From contig OX377201.1 in the NCBI GenBank assembly GCA_947396885.1, forward strand, positions 25,645,923 to 25,709,922: DNA of 64,000 nt, read 5' to 3'. The position numbers and the translations under genes are program-made. The DNA comes from Heligmosomoides polygyrus polygyrus. Its lineage: Eukaryota; Nematoda; Chromadorea; Rhabditida; Heligmosomidae. Positions within the stretch are counted from its first letter, which is position 1. Each line of letters begins with the position of its first letter. The notes beneath the pieces are model-generated. The model was not told where the DNA came from. It worked only from the letters and a program-made list of their open reading frames with translations, and made no database searches. This document shows positions 1 through 13,300 of this stretch, in pieces.

Positions 1-2190
1 TCAGCTTTTGGTTTAGTTCAATTATTTCTTTCGATTGAATAGTAGTTAAAACCCCTTGAGTCAAGTAAAGCGCAATATTAAGTGAGATTTTCAGGGCAGC
101 GATGTGTCTCGTCATCTTATAGGTTCTCAACGATCTGCACCATGAAATGGCCTGTGGTTTCCGGCAGGACCACACTTCTTTATTACATAAATTACTTGTT
201 TGTTGCGTTGGACTCCTGCTTTGTAGTTAGTAATTTATTCTTCATTATTTATAGTTGTCGTTATAAAACAGTTCTACCTAACCGTGGACGCAATTGAAGG
301 AAGCGCCGGCTGTGGCGTGCAGTCACTTCAAGGTCATTGGCTCGGATTTCCGCTCATGCCAACAAAGCTTTTCATCCCTTCGGTGTCGGTGAATTGATAC
401 TAGAGCTGACAAGAAAGTGGATAGCGGACGGGCGACTGAAGATCTACCGTAATCCTTATGCGCAATACGTGCTTCAGGTTCAGTCGCAGATGCTCGAGAC
501 GACTCCCACATTGGCACCAAATATTGAAACTTGATTTGAAAAAACGGAATCGTTGCTATCCTACCAGCCACTTGATATTACAGTGTGAGCGTTTCACTCT
601 TCAAGGCTACGGAACTATTAGATGTATGATGACAGAATGGTACTGGTGCACGAATTAATCATGAAAACTAATGGTGCATTAAAAGTGTTTCATGCAGTCG
701 TAATTTTATTGCAAAGTAATCAGAATCAGAAATGAATGCGGTCTGGCTTATGAGCTGGGGCCAGATTCATCAACGATTTACGGCATTTTAACTGTGAAAA
801 TACAACCGAAATCGCTGATAGCGCGGCTTATCAAGCGATATGGTGAAACATTTTCCTGATTGAGACATAATCAGAAAAATGACAAAACTCCCTGTTTTAA
901 GACTTGTCACCCTATTGCTCCTCTTCTGCTGTGTCAAGGCGACTCTCCCGTCCATGCTGAACAGTACTGTTGAGTTTGACAAATGCATTTAATCGCATGT
1001 TCACCGCCACGCGACCGAATAGACTGCAATACAGGCGTCAGCTCGGGCTCATGACTGCACCAGATGCGCGTACTGCATGTGAGGATTACGGTAGACTATT
1101 ATTCAGCCGTTTGCTGTCCCCGTTCTTGTCCAGGCTTGTTCTTGAAGGATAGGTCTCTGAGTTCTCCATAACAAGAACCTCCTCAGATGCGAGCAAATAC
1201 GTTATCGAGAAGAAATTGCTCACCAAAGGGGCAGCTGGAAATTTTATACAGTTTGCAGTCCTTCGTCTGGCAATTACCGTAACCCAAAGGATAAGAAAGA
1301 CGATCTTTATCTCTGTTTTAAACCGACTTCTTACTGGGGGCAATAAAAATTAGCACTGTGGTAATGTTTATTTGCTCCCTATACCTCTGGAACGTCGGCC
1401 GCGGTTTAATTGAACAGTTCCAATCAAAGGGTATGCTGCCTTCCTTCTTTCGTGATCGTCTTCTACGGCAAGGTGTAGTAAATGAGTTAGAGAAGGATAG
1501 AACAACTAGTACATAAGATGTGCAGTGGAGCACACTGCAACTGACCATACGAGTTTCTGGGTGCAATCCTTGTTTGAAAAGGTCAAGAGATCTTTTGCGT
1601 GCGTTACGATCCGTTACCTAAATTTTCTCGAAAGCTTAGCTACCGCCTCATGGTGTCAGGCCGCTCAGTTTCGTGGAAAGCGTGGAGTGGCATATGAGAG
1701 GGCAAGACGCAATGCGTGCTATGAGGGGTGCACAGTGATAGAAATTATAACTAATCGTCTGCTGCCGTTTGAATGTTTTCGCGCGCTTACTACACACCAC
1801 CCAAACCGTTGTCATCGCAGCTCGCTCCTGTCATTGCGCGCGCAAATCTACATACACCTCTATGAAGGACAAGACTACTCAGACACCTCTAGGAAGGACA
1901 AGACTCGTCTAATCTTCTTGTGCTCAAACTGGTCTCGTCGCTCGAAAAGGAGAGCGCAGCTGGGTTCTGCTCTTCGAGCACAGAATCATCTTGGGAAGAA
2001 ACCGCGACGCAGGAGAGCCGAGGCCTTGATCTCCTTCAAATAACGCAACATCACCATACAGTGCGCCACGATCCATCTGCCAGTAGCGCCACCGCGGGCG
2101 TATAAGAGAACGTTGCGCATCGATCGAATGTCCATGTGGAGTCTGACGCAGCCCACCTGTGCGGCGCGTCGAACAAGTGGGCGCAATGAT
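1..2190. other. Unassigned AT-rich sequence with an inverted repeat pair
   Basis: I find no convincing gene here. Positions 300-430 contain a diverged piece of the tRNA-derived SINE (plus sense). About 100 bp at 400-510 reappears in inverted orientation at 1030-1145 (shared GATTACGGTAGA-type core), which suggests two diverged copies of one repeat. Around 757-790 there is one end of the 'GGGGCCAGATTCATCAACGA' MITE family. The 172-codon open frame at 1525-2043 has no domain or splice signals and is not called. Confidence 0.4.
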
Positions 2191-2440
2191 AGGAGGGGCA
2201 GCCCATGGGTTCCGACCGCCTTGAGAGTAGCAGTCGAATATGGTGACGTGGAATTTTCCACGTTGTGAGCAGACTAACGCATACGTACGTGTAATGCAAG
2301 TTGCAGCGAGAGGGACTAGGTAAACGGTACGCCACGGGCAAAACAAAAGGGTAAAAACCTGCTCACACGTGGGAAATGCCGCGCCACCTCGTATTATGTT
2401 TGGACTACCCCTCCCCTCCTTCCTTGCATCGCGCCAACAA
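2190..2440 (+). repeat. Dispersed repeat R1, copy 1
   Basis: This ~250-bp segment contains GGCAGCCCATGGG, GTAGCAGTCGAAT.TGGTGAC, GGAATTT.CCAC, CGTACGTGTAA.GCAAGTT and CGAGAGGGAC in order. The same blocks occur in the same order at about 4508-4770, so this is a dispersed repeat in direct orientation. The long minus-strand frames across it are not supported as genes. Confidence 0.7.
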
Positions 2441-4500
2441 ATGTGCTCCGGTTCCAACGTGTTCTTCCTCCATGCATCTATTCCGATCTAGTTGTAGTGG
2501 TTTTAGTAATTCTCCATCCAAGCTGCTCATGCTTAAACCGTTCTTGTTGCTCACTGGAGATTACCCATCGATAGGACGCCCACGTGGAAGTCAACGCGAT
2601 CTACAACGTAACGGATCAACCGCAAGCTACAGTATCCCGCAAACCTGCACGTCAACCAGCAATTCGAACTGCTATAGGTGATTAGTTATAAGTACGACCG
2701 TGCAATGTTGTGACGGCGACTTTTCTTACGCCTTCTCTCATCACAATTCCATACTCCAACGGAATCGTGGATCTAGGCGCTGAGGGCAACGAATGAACTA
2801 AATTAAGGTGGCCCTCCAAACTACATAGATTTGCATCAGCTCCCAAAACATCCTTCGTGCAATCCAGGTCTGGTGTGCCGATGGTAGGATGTGACCGCCA
2901 TGCTGTTCTTATTAGACAACAGCAGAAAATGGGAATATGAAGCAAGTTTGCGACAGGCGTTTTCATTGTATAGGTTTTGGGCAAATTCTCTGGATGCTGT
3001 ATAATATAACAAATAGCAAGAACGTGGACCCCACTGCTCAAGATCTGCACCCAGCACACTAGTAAAATCTACAAAAAAAAGGCATCATGGTTAAAATCCT
3101 AGCCAGGGTGGGGCTTCCTGTGTGCGCTTGATGCTCTATGTGATCCTATGAGTGGGACGTTTAGCCGTATCTCTTCCATAGCTTTCTGGCTGCTAGTCCT
3201 ATAAGGGGATCCATCACGTATCTCTTTCACAATTGTCAGTGTTACAGTAGATAAAGCAAGCTTAGATGGGTTCAATCGCAATGGGGGGCACTCCATAATC
3301 ATTTGCAAATGGCAGTTTAGCCATAAATACATCTAACACATACATCAACGAACTTACGTGATCCCCTCCCCTGGAAATCATCGATTCTAACCTAAAATTA
3401 AAAAAAAATCGCTACGAAACAGACGGCGAAAAGCGAACGACGCGAACGACATGCAACAAAATAAAAAGGCCGTCGGGTGATGCGTACTGCCCGCAGGCGC
3501 CACTCGCCCCTCTATGCGTTTCCACACGTTGACTGAGTCGACGCACTCATTTGGTGCGCGGGGATTTTAAAACGTGGATTACGTGCAGAGCTGCTGGACC
3601 CTCTTCATGTTTTTGCAACTATTTTTTTCAATATTCCAGCGATGGTACCCGCCATTTCTTGGGGAGGGCATCAGGTAAGCTCGTTTATATGTTATGCTGT
3701 GTGTATTTTTTCTCAATTAGGTGTGCTTTACAAGCGATTATGGAGTGCTCCCCCATTGGGATTGAAACCTTAGATGTTTTCCAGCAATTGAACTAGACAT
3801 GTTTTTGTGCTTGGCTTCTTTATTTTACAAGTTTCCGGGAACATCTCCAATCGGAGGAACGGTTTACCCGACATCCTCGTAAGAGTCATGGCACTACTAA
3901 CAAAACGTAGAACATAAAGTACAACCATGTAAACCTTATGTCCTCTAGTTCCGAAAATTGATGGAATGGATGAACAAATCAGCTTTCTTAGTTGAGGGAG
4001 CAATCGTGTGAGAACAGTGCTAAATAAAACGAACATTGGAGCAGGTCCGGACAGTTCTATGCATCGCCACAGTCAAGCTATCGACGCACTCGTCTGGTCA
4101 TGAAACGCGTAAAGACACGATTTGGCATGGTGGAGAGTGCGGACCTGAAGGCGAAGAAAATCCATCGATTTCTTTATAAATATCAGTCGGTCAGCATTCT
4201 CCCTCTCAGGCATTGGACTTGCATCAGTTTTGGACACGTTTTCAGAACGTTGTGGAAAGGAACGAGGGTGGTCCCCTCATTTGACTTGCACCTCTTGCTG
4301 CTTCTTGCGCAATCTTAGTCCTTCAGCCGTTATGACGTGCGAAGCCCCAGCACGTGACCTTATAAAACGAAAAGTGAGCCCCTCTAGAAAAAGAAAACAT
4401 TACAACATATAGTATGAAAAGCTAGAAACACGTCAGGTGCAAACAAAACTAAAAAGCGCATAAAAATTCCAAAATAAACTTACCTAGAGAAAACGGAGCG
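2440..4500. other. Non-coding stretch with a short inverted repeat
   Basis: No gene is recognisable. A ~55-bp segment around 3255-3310 (GGTTCAATCGCAATGGGGGG, then CACTCCATAATC) is matched in inverse orientation at about 3715-3775. This could mark a small foldback or MITE-like element of about 500 bp. The rest is AT-rich with no domain or RNA-gene signal. Confidence 0.35.
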
Positions 4501-4507
4501 GTGAGCG

Positions 4508-4770
4508 GACGGGGGACAGCCCATGGGCTCCGATCGCCTTGGGCGTAGCAGTCGAATGTGGTGACATGGAATTTCCCACACTTTTCGTACACGAACGGGT
4601 GCTTACGTACGTGTAACGCAAGTTACAACGAGAGGGACGTAGGTCAAGCGGTACGTCTCGCGCGAACTAAACGGGTAAAAACTCATCCTACGCAAGGAAA
4701 ATGCCACGACACGTCGCACTTCTTTGAGTACTGATGGGCTGCCTCCCCGTCCGCTTATCGCGCCGAGAAA
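4508..4770 (+). repeat. Dispersed repeat R1, copy 2
   Basis: Second copy of the repeat at 2190-2440, same orientation and same block order, with substitutions and small indels. It has no coding potential that survives comparison with the other copy. Confidence 0.7.
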
Positions 4771-6900
4771 ACTCCCGCGGGTATATCTTGGCGTGCCGCC
4801 AACCGAGCGCTGTCACGCGTCACGGGCGTGCGACACGTAGCAGCGTGTTGTTTTACACGCTACTGCGTGTCACATAACCAAAAATTGCCGAAATTTGCAG
4901 TTTTCTTTGTTTTGTGTTATTTTTCTGTCGTTTATATTGTTCCGTAATAAGAGCCTATCTGGGTGGATGAGCAGAGGACGGGTCCTAGCATGTAGCCTGT
5001 TTTAATAGGAGAGATATTTTATACACATCCTGAAGCTTGCCTTTCGTTGTCTATTTCGTTGTACAGAACAAAGCATCATGTATTACGGCTCCATTTAGGC
5101 ATTGCGCACGTCCTTTTATTTGACGGTGACAATTATAGATGCACTGCTGCATATGCTTCTATTCTCTCGTTTTGCAGCTCGTTTCTGTCAGCAGCAAAGT
5201 TGGCCGTGCCGGCCCGCTCAAACTTATAAGTTACCAATTACTGGCTTTCCTTCGATTATTCTGATATCTGTAGTGTTGCACGCAAATCTGATGGCCATCG
5301 CCTTCACGTGATTGCCATTGCAATTTGTCAGCTCTGCAGAAAAATTTGAGCAGTGATTTCCTGACTAGCGGTCTCTCCAGAATACTTGCTCGCCCAAATC
5401 ACAACCAGTGACGCCACACGGATAAGAATAGCAATATAGACGGCCAAGACCGCTCCAAGAAAAACCTCAAACTTGGGTAATTAGACTTGAACTAATTAAT
5501 TGTAACGCATCAACAAATCCCACTAACGAAACACAACTTCGGAATGATTGAGATGAACGATGATGCCAATGGATGATGACTAAATCTAATATTGACCCAA
5601 TACTAGCTTGCTTCCAAATTAAGACTAGGTTACACCCGCTAGAGCTAAGTTAAACAAGTTTAGCTATGCATGAAACTAATGATCATTACCCTTGCTTCCT
5701 TTAGGTCAACCACGATAAACCTTCATGAGAACTCACGACATGGAAATCGAACAAGTAATATGGGATTCAATGAGTAACTTGGAAACCAAACAAGCTCGTA
5801 ACCCGAATGATGGATGACACGATCCAGGACGAGTCCTGGAGCTGCTATCGAAACCACAGAAACCACGACCCTTAGAGTTGCTACCGAAACCACCATCGGA
5901 CTCCCTAAGCGTCGCTTGTGCCCTCACAGTGCTCTCACTCTACTCTTCAGCGCGCTCCCTTAGGAATGCCTTCGGACTGTGATGGGAGTAGAAACCGAAC
6001 GGAAAAAGAACAACAAAATGTACCGAAAGCCAGACGAATCGAGACACTGTCGATAATATTGGGCTCCCCTTGCAAGCCGTAGCCGGTCTCCCGCCAGATC
6101 GTGCTCTCCCTTAATGATTGTCTTCGGGTCGCGTTAGCAGTCAACTGATCGATCAAAGGGGCAAAGGAAGGAATCAAAAGAGGACTGCTTTGCCGACACT
6201 GACTTATCTCCTAGATTAGGATTGATTGAAATTCTAAAGCGAGGAATCCACTCCATATCTCTTCCACACCTGGCAAGTTTGCACTAGCCTAGGTAGGCTT
6301 AGATTTCTTCCACCAGCCACAATGTATATGTGTTCAATCTAACGCCTCAATTTTCAAAGGTTTGGACAAATTCATAGGGTTTCGTGGATGAAAATGAGGA
6401 TGAATCCCCTTTCTAGAGTTGCACCTTTCTAGAGTAGACCTGATTTAACATTGCTCTTTCCTCGGCTCAATATGTAGAGGCTAATTGGGGCACATTCGTC
6501 TCGCCGTGCATATTTTTGAAACAGGTCTGCAGTAGGATAATGATGATCTACCTCAGCACTAGGATTGTACCAGATAATGAACTCTAGTAAGTAAAGTAAC
6601 GGTAGCGTGCACAGAGGAAGCGACAAACTAAGGGTTTATTGAAGGCAAGCAAAGGCAAGGACAAGTAACGACGATGGTCTCCTATCGAGACGTGCCGCCG
6701 CTCCACGTCGTCCATCGGTCCGCTCTCCCTGACCCTACTGCTTTAGTTTTCCTCTTCGATCGCTCCGCCTCGCTCTCGTTCGCCGCTGGGACCTGAACTG
6801 ATGACTTGTCCATTATGCTCTTGTAGTAGGCTCCCTTACAAGAAAATATAAGAAAAACAGGTGTTGCACTGCCATCTCAATAAACAGCTGAATATTTTTT
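4770..6900. other. Intergenic sequence upstream of the kinase gene
   Basis: No exon, RNA gene or structured repeat is recognisable. Stretches around 5730-6170 and 6660-6800 are less AT-rich but carry only short open frames. The proximal part would contain the promoter of the kinase gene that starts at 6948; no specific element can be named. Confidence 0.35.
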
Positions 6901-6927
6901 TTGCAAATCATATTAACTGCTTCGTCC

Positions 6928-6947
6928 TTTCAGCTCTAAAAAATTGA
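6928..6947 (+). promoter_or_regulatory. Probable trans-splice acceptor and 5' leader of the kinase gene
   Basis: CCTTTCAG ends at 6933, only 14 nt before the ATG at 6948. The ATG is immediately preceded by an in-frame TGA. A strong TTTCAG acceptor this close to a start codon, with no recognisable upstream exon, is typical of spliced-leader addition in nematodes. It could instead be an ordinary acceptor of a non-coding 5' exon. Confidence 0.5.
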
Positions 6948-7368
6948 ATGATACACAGCAAGATAAAAAAGGAGGAAGAGGAAAAGCACGGAAAGAAAAC
7001 ACCGGAAACTAAGACACCATGTGGAAATTCGGACGGTGGACATAGGAAGGGGGCTGGTAAAACTGCAGAACTGCACAAGGAGGAGAAGAAGGACAAGAAG
7101 GAAGCAAAGAGAGAAAAGAAGCCGGCGGTTGAGGGCAAAACTGCTGAATCAGCTGCGAAGGTGCGTCAGAAGAGCAGAGAAGAAAAAGCACCGCCGAAAG
7201 GTGACAAAGCTGCTGCCGTGAGAAAAAGCGCAGAGACGAGGAAAGCTGGTAGTAAGGAGGAAAAGAAGGAGAAAAAAGGGAGCAAAGACCAGCCGAAAGA
7301 TCCGAACGAGCCGAACAAGGACGCGAAAAACGAGAACGAGAAAAAGGAAAAAGAAAAAGAACCTGCAG
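6948..7368 (+). CDS. Kinase exon 1: lysine-rich N-terminal segment
   Basis: This exon encodes 140 residues that are mostly Lys, Glu and Ala, with no hydrophobic core, so the segment is probably disordered and strongly basic. It ends CCTGCAG|GTGTGT (phase 1). Without splicing the frame stops two codons later. Similar low-complexity basic N-termini occur on many nematode CK1-like kinases (family knowledge). It may mediate binding to microtubules or nucleic acid, but that is a guess. Confidence 0.75.
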
Positions 7369-10300
7369 GTGTGTAGATCAGGCTCGTGAATGTTGCAGGG
7401 TTTTCGATGCATATGCTGACTTAATCGGGAACGCCTTGGAAATGCTACGTTAAAAGCGAACGTTTAAGTTTTTACATGTGTTGTGAAGTCTGAAATGCAC
7501 GAGTTGTCTACTGTTTGAATAAAGTCCGAGTAAAAGGAATAGATGTCAAATCAGCCCTGCTGAGCAAACCGGTCTTTATAGCGCCAGTGGAAAAGAAGGA
7601 ATTTCTACTGAAGGAAGGTCAAGTTTTGCTGAAGAAGTTCAAAGTAGAAGGTCTGCTAGCCGATGGCGGATTTGCTCAAGTCTATGCGTGAGTTGATATA
7701 GTCACATGGAACATTACAGTTCTTCCGCCCATTCCCCTTCAGTTTGTAAAGATCGGAAAAGCCTGACTACACTCAGAGTTCTATTTATTTATTATTTGTT
7801 GAGCATGAAGATGCGCATGATGGGCATGCAACATGCTAGGAAATACAACGTATATCATACCTAGAAAAAACAAAAAAGCTGCTATAGCACCTGAAATTGG
7901 AGACTATGCCAGTGTTCTTACATGGAAAGGTTCCCAAGGAGAGCTTTTGCGATGCTATTTTGACAGGATGTAGGGCCAGGTGAGCAGAGTCCAGAATTAC
8001 AGTTAGTTTTTGCTGAACGCTTTTTAAAGACCGGAAAAAGTGGTGTGAACACGTGTGCGCAACACTCATCAACCCCTGTGGCACCCACAAGATGTGTCTC
8101 TGTGGCGCAGCCGGTAGGAGTGCCGCCTCATGGGAGCACACCGGTGGGCTTTTGAGTTCGAGTCCGCGCACTGCCAACACTTTTGCACCTATTAGCTTGC
8201 TGCTATTACGCTTTCTCATGACAGCAGGAGTCAAGTTTAGGCGATCATTGCTTACAACATATCAAGGCTGTCTATTTGCGCCATCATATGTGCTAGTTTT
8301 CCATGATGCAAATCTGCACCATGTGATTTCTCCGGAATTAAAAAGTCTTATTGCTCTTCCATTTTAATCAACAGCTATGGTACAACACTATGAAACAAGT
8401 AGAACACAAGCATGTGTCACCAAAAGCCAGTGAGGAGCAATCTTCTCCCTGGCCAGGAATGACCGCTCTTTATTCGTTGAACGCGTAATCCGTGGGTGTA
8501 GAGAAGGGTCCCGGGTGAACATCGACGTAAACGACTGCCACCCAAAAAAAGTAGCAGATATGAAGGCGCTAATAGACATCCTTGGTTTGTAAGCAATTTT
8601 TAAGCATTGAAGGTCCAAAATTGACTCATATAATCATCAGAGAGCGTAATAACAACAATCTAATATGTACAAACGTACTGACAGTACTACTCGAACTCAA
8701 AAGCCCTCCGGTGGGCTTCTATGAGGTGGCACTCCTACCGACTGCGTCACCGAGGCACATCTCATGGAGATGTCATAGGGATTGATAAGTGATGTCCACA
8801 AGTTCTCACACCCCTTTTTCAGGTCATTAAAAAGCGTTCAGCAAAAACGAACTGTAGTTCACACAGCCTACATCCTCTCAAAATAGCATCGCAAAAGCTC
8901 ACCTTTAGTTGGGAACCTTTACTTGTTAGTTGTGAACTACATATAGCTAGAGTATATTAACAACTGTGTAGATTTCGGTGCGATTTGAGCTGACAAGAGA
9001 GGTTTTGTCAGAAAAGCATGGTTGACGTTGCTATTCAGACATCTGGTCCATCATCGATTAAACCAGGGTATAAGGGGGAGAGAAAAGATAATGGTTACAG
9101 ATACACGCCTCATCGTCGGTAACACTACCTCTTGTACCTCACATACCCATTGGCTTAATTGTCAATGAATCCTGTACCAGGAGGATGATAAGGGATGATG
9201 GGTAAACAAAGCGGTGGGTATGCAAAATCCACCCTCTTTGTTGACCTCAAGGTGCCTGTGGGTCAAAACAGCGCAAGAACCTCGACGGCCAGGTCTTCCT
9301 CATTTTGGGATCCTTCGCGCAAGAAAGGCTCATAAGTCCTTTTCAAAGTGCACCACTTGGACTTGTACCAGCCTACTAAGTTGATTGTTCCAATCAAAGG
9401 CGTATGGTAATGATGGAATCAATCTTTCACAGAAAAGTTTCTAAGCTTTAGACGCTCGTTTTGTTGAAAGTGATGGCTGCAAGATAGAAAAAACAGTCGG
9501 CATTATTAGCGTCCAATCGCATTACACTCCTTTTTCGGCACATTACAGAGCTAATGGAAAAGGTGAGGGTCTGTCGTCTAGTATACACAACATCCCATAG
9601 AACTCATCGGTATGAACGTTATGATGCTATGCACGTGAAAAAGTGTTCAGGCCTAGGGTACAATGAAATCCGGTGATCAAAAGATATACGAATGTGCATG
9701 TTGTCCAGAAAGGTGATTCGTACCGAACACTGTTGTCAATCCAGAGACCAACCACTGATGGTGAGGGATAGACGGCTGGGACGGAACCCCATCCTTGAAC
9801 CGAGTTGTACTGCACCGAAGAGTCGGCGCCTCTTCCTACTGTACAACAAGCGTCTCTTGAATCGATATTGGTAATCGGAGACGATGAAACTGGCGCTTTT
9901 GTGCTTGGCAACAATAGAGAAAGTCATCATCGTCCCAGGTTGTCGAAGGGCACGTCAATCGAAATGGTCACCTTCGGCAATGAGTTGCGTATGGTCGCAG
10001 AAGAGTAACGTTATCTGCAGAAGTCAAAGCGCGAATTCCGAGACTAAGGCCTATGTTATACTTCGACGACGCGTCGGCAACGCTGTGTTGTGCGGGCTGC
10101 TACGCCCGCGTAACACTGTCGCTGACGTCGCCAGCAACAGCGTCGCCGAAGTATAACATAGGCTAAAAGTATTGTGAACGCATTGTCAAATACGCTGCCT
10201 ACAAGTCTGGGAGGCCCTGCCCTCGCACAGTTTTGAGTTGTTCTTGTTCCACTTTCGTAACACGGATAGCGAAAATTGTCTTTGAAGGGCTATTCACGAG

Positions 10301-13300
10301 GACACACAGACGAGATGGGCAGTGAAGATCGAGTCGGAGAAATGTGATCGAAAACGCATGAAGCTGGAGATTATGGTGTTGATGCTGCTTCGTGGCAAGG
10401 TGAGATTCACACATACAGACAGATCTGAAAGCGATGCTGTTTGAAATGCATGGCGCAATCTGCCGTTTTGCTAGTGCGTATCCTATCCTATACTAACCAG
10501 GGAAGGGTCTCAGGCGTAGGTCTGAACAGGGAAAATGGATAGCACTGCGAGAATCTCCACCCGTCATATAGCAGAAAAACACGTTTCGTTTTTGCTGAGT
10601 CGTTGAACCAGAAGAGCTACGGGCCCTCGAAGGCGGGGTACATTAGCGCACCGTCAGCACGTGCCCACGTGCATGCGTGTGTGAGCTGTTGTATGGGAGG
10701 CGGTGAGAGGCTCTACACCAAGTGAGTCGGTAGCTCAGCAGGGTGCGGGGCTACTTTCCAGGTGCTAGGCCTGCTGTTCGGCTCCCGTGCTATGCGATCA
10801 CTTTTGCATTTTTCATGATTGCCACCTTCTTTACCAATTTGCTTCCCACGCGTCTTCTACATATTTATCTCACTCTAAATTGTCAAATAAGGATCAGTTT
10901 CGTACTCAACGCGAAGCTTGAGCAAAAACGGTGACCTCACCATTAATCACCTTTACCTACTGTAATTTGGCATACTTTAGAGTAATACAGAAAACGGATG
11001 TCAGATTAGTGATCACCATCCCAAATAACCCTCTGAGAGAAGTTTTGGCGAGATCGGTGATTATGACCTCGACATCTCTAGTCGCCCGTACTTGCTGTAA
11101 CCCATACCTGCCCTGCGGTCAGTGTTTTACATTCGCTGGAAAACACAAAACACTGTATAATTCAGAAGCAGAGAAAAGTGAGTGAAGCACAACTCACAGA
11201 AACCTTTATTTGACAATTTAGAGTGAAATAAATATGTGGGAGATTAAAGAAAAGTAAAGAAGTAAGCTGATTTAGACTGCCATAAGGCACGACTTTCACG
11301 ACACTACTTTCACGACTCCAGAGGTCGAGAAGAGGTCGAAAATTTTTTCACCCAAACATCGCCCAGGGGGATATTTGAGGTGCTAATCACGAAGTTGACA
11401 TCCGTTTTTCAAATTTCTGCCGATTACGGTAGATTATGGTAGGTATGGTGACGGTACAATACTGTATCCCCAATTTCGAGGGCCCGTAGCTCTTTGGGTT
11501 CAAGGACTCAGCAAAAAAGAAACATGTTTTCTACTACACTAAGGGTGGAGATTCTCGCAGTGCTATCAATTTCCTCCATTCAGTCCTACGCCTGAGACCC
11601 TTCCCTGGCAAATATATCATTTCCTCAGCATAGTGGAGACTTTTCAGCACTGCTGGAGCCTAATTGGTACGAAGCGTGTCCAATTTGCTTTGAAAAATTT
11701 AATTTCACGTGCGAATGGCAACAAAAACGCAAGTCCATCGGTTCGCACCTGTCCGTCTGTTCATCCGTCTATCATAATTTCCCAGCAGACGAAGGAAGTG
11801 ATTCCCATATCGATGGAACTATTGATGACCACTCAGGTGCAGCTTATCAAAACGGAAATCATGCGAATATGATGAGCGAAGGTCAGCTCTCACAACGGGT
11901 AGAAGGTACATATTGATCGCACAGCCATTATCGATCAACTTTACCAAAGTTAATTCGCTTGAAATGCGATTCACGCGAATGTGTTGCCGGAGGGTAGGGT
12001 TGACGGCAAATAAATATAATGGGTGCAGCCTAGAGCGGAGATCCACACTGTATTTATCCCTCGTTTTGAAAGTTTATTCAATATAGACTCGAATGAGCTT
12101 GACGTGAATGTCGTGACCGCTGTTTTACAACAAATAAGGAATTCCAGATCCCAACACTCACCGGGGCAAAGCCCTATGCAGTAGTCAGACCGGCTTGACA
12201 GTCAAAGGGCTGATCTGGCTGATGGTAACTCCAACCACAAGTCGTGTACAGTGTAGTGCAACGAGTACTGTAAGAGCATGCGGTGATTGTTTTCTCGCTG
12301 CAGCTTTGATCCCACCTTGTAACCAACACGTCATATTCGCATGTAGTTATACGCAAGCAAGAGCATACCTTCCAGGCGAACATCCCTGAGATCATGGCGA
12401 TGGGCACATGTCCCACGGGCCACTACATCATCCTTGAGCTAGTGGGTCGAAATCTCAGCGACCTTCGACGTCAGCTACCCTATCGAAGGCTGACCCCTGG
12501 TTCGCTTTACAGGGCAATGCTTCAGGTAAGAATTACCTCTCATTTTATACTCTTAAAGGGGGCCGCTTCCTTAAGGTTACTCACGCGCTGTCTCTTGTAC
12601 ACAGTATCGGCTTTCTTCACCGCGATCTGAAGCCGTCAAACTGCTGCGTGGGCGTCGACGACGTCGCCAGAATTTATTTGTTGGATTACGGTATGTGTGT
12701 AGCAGCTTGTCTCAGAGTTGTGCAAGTACTCGTTCCATTCAGGTCTCACACGGCAATATTTGGACGGCTCTGGTCAGATTCGCAAACCTCGCGAAAGCAT
12801 CGGGATGAGGGGAACGCTGCGCTACGTGAGCCTTGAAGCTCATGCCAGACATGATCTTGGACCGAACCACGACCTCATCGCGCTCGTCTACTCTATAGTA
12901 TGTCAATCATGTTTGTCCCAATTGGTGCATATTTTTTCGGCTGTAGGTGAGACTAGGGGATAGGTTCGCACCCAGTATGTCCACAAGAAAGTCGCAAGAC
13001 CTTCGTTTTGCCACAGTCTTGCAATAACCCTTGAGCACGGAGGTTTAAAACAGAAATTATCTCTAGTGTTATAAGCTAGAAATCGGTTTCATTAAATAGC
13101 ACACCTATACAGCATCCCACAGTTTAGCCTTGTAAACTTCATATGCCTACCATCGCTTTGGGTGTGCAGCGCACACGCATGAGGCGCCGAAGTTCGCGTA
13201 CATCTCAAGTCTATCCTCAGTTCGGTTTGCCTCTAAGCCACTCAAGCCTTCATTCCTTCGGATCGAGTAAATCTTACAAAATTTGCGTTGAAAAAGTCCT

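Noticed and set aside
1525..2043. 172-codon plus-strand open frame
   Set aside because: No domain, odd composition, overlaps an equally long minus-strand frame and repeat R1; likely chance.
1924..2457. 177-codon minus-strand open frame
   Set aside because: It crosses repeat R1, and the other copy at 4508-4770 does not preserve the frame.
8087..8157. tRNA gene in foldback element A
   Set aside because: A and B boxes are present but the acceptor and anticodon arms do not pair properly; it is a repeat's tRNA-like core.
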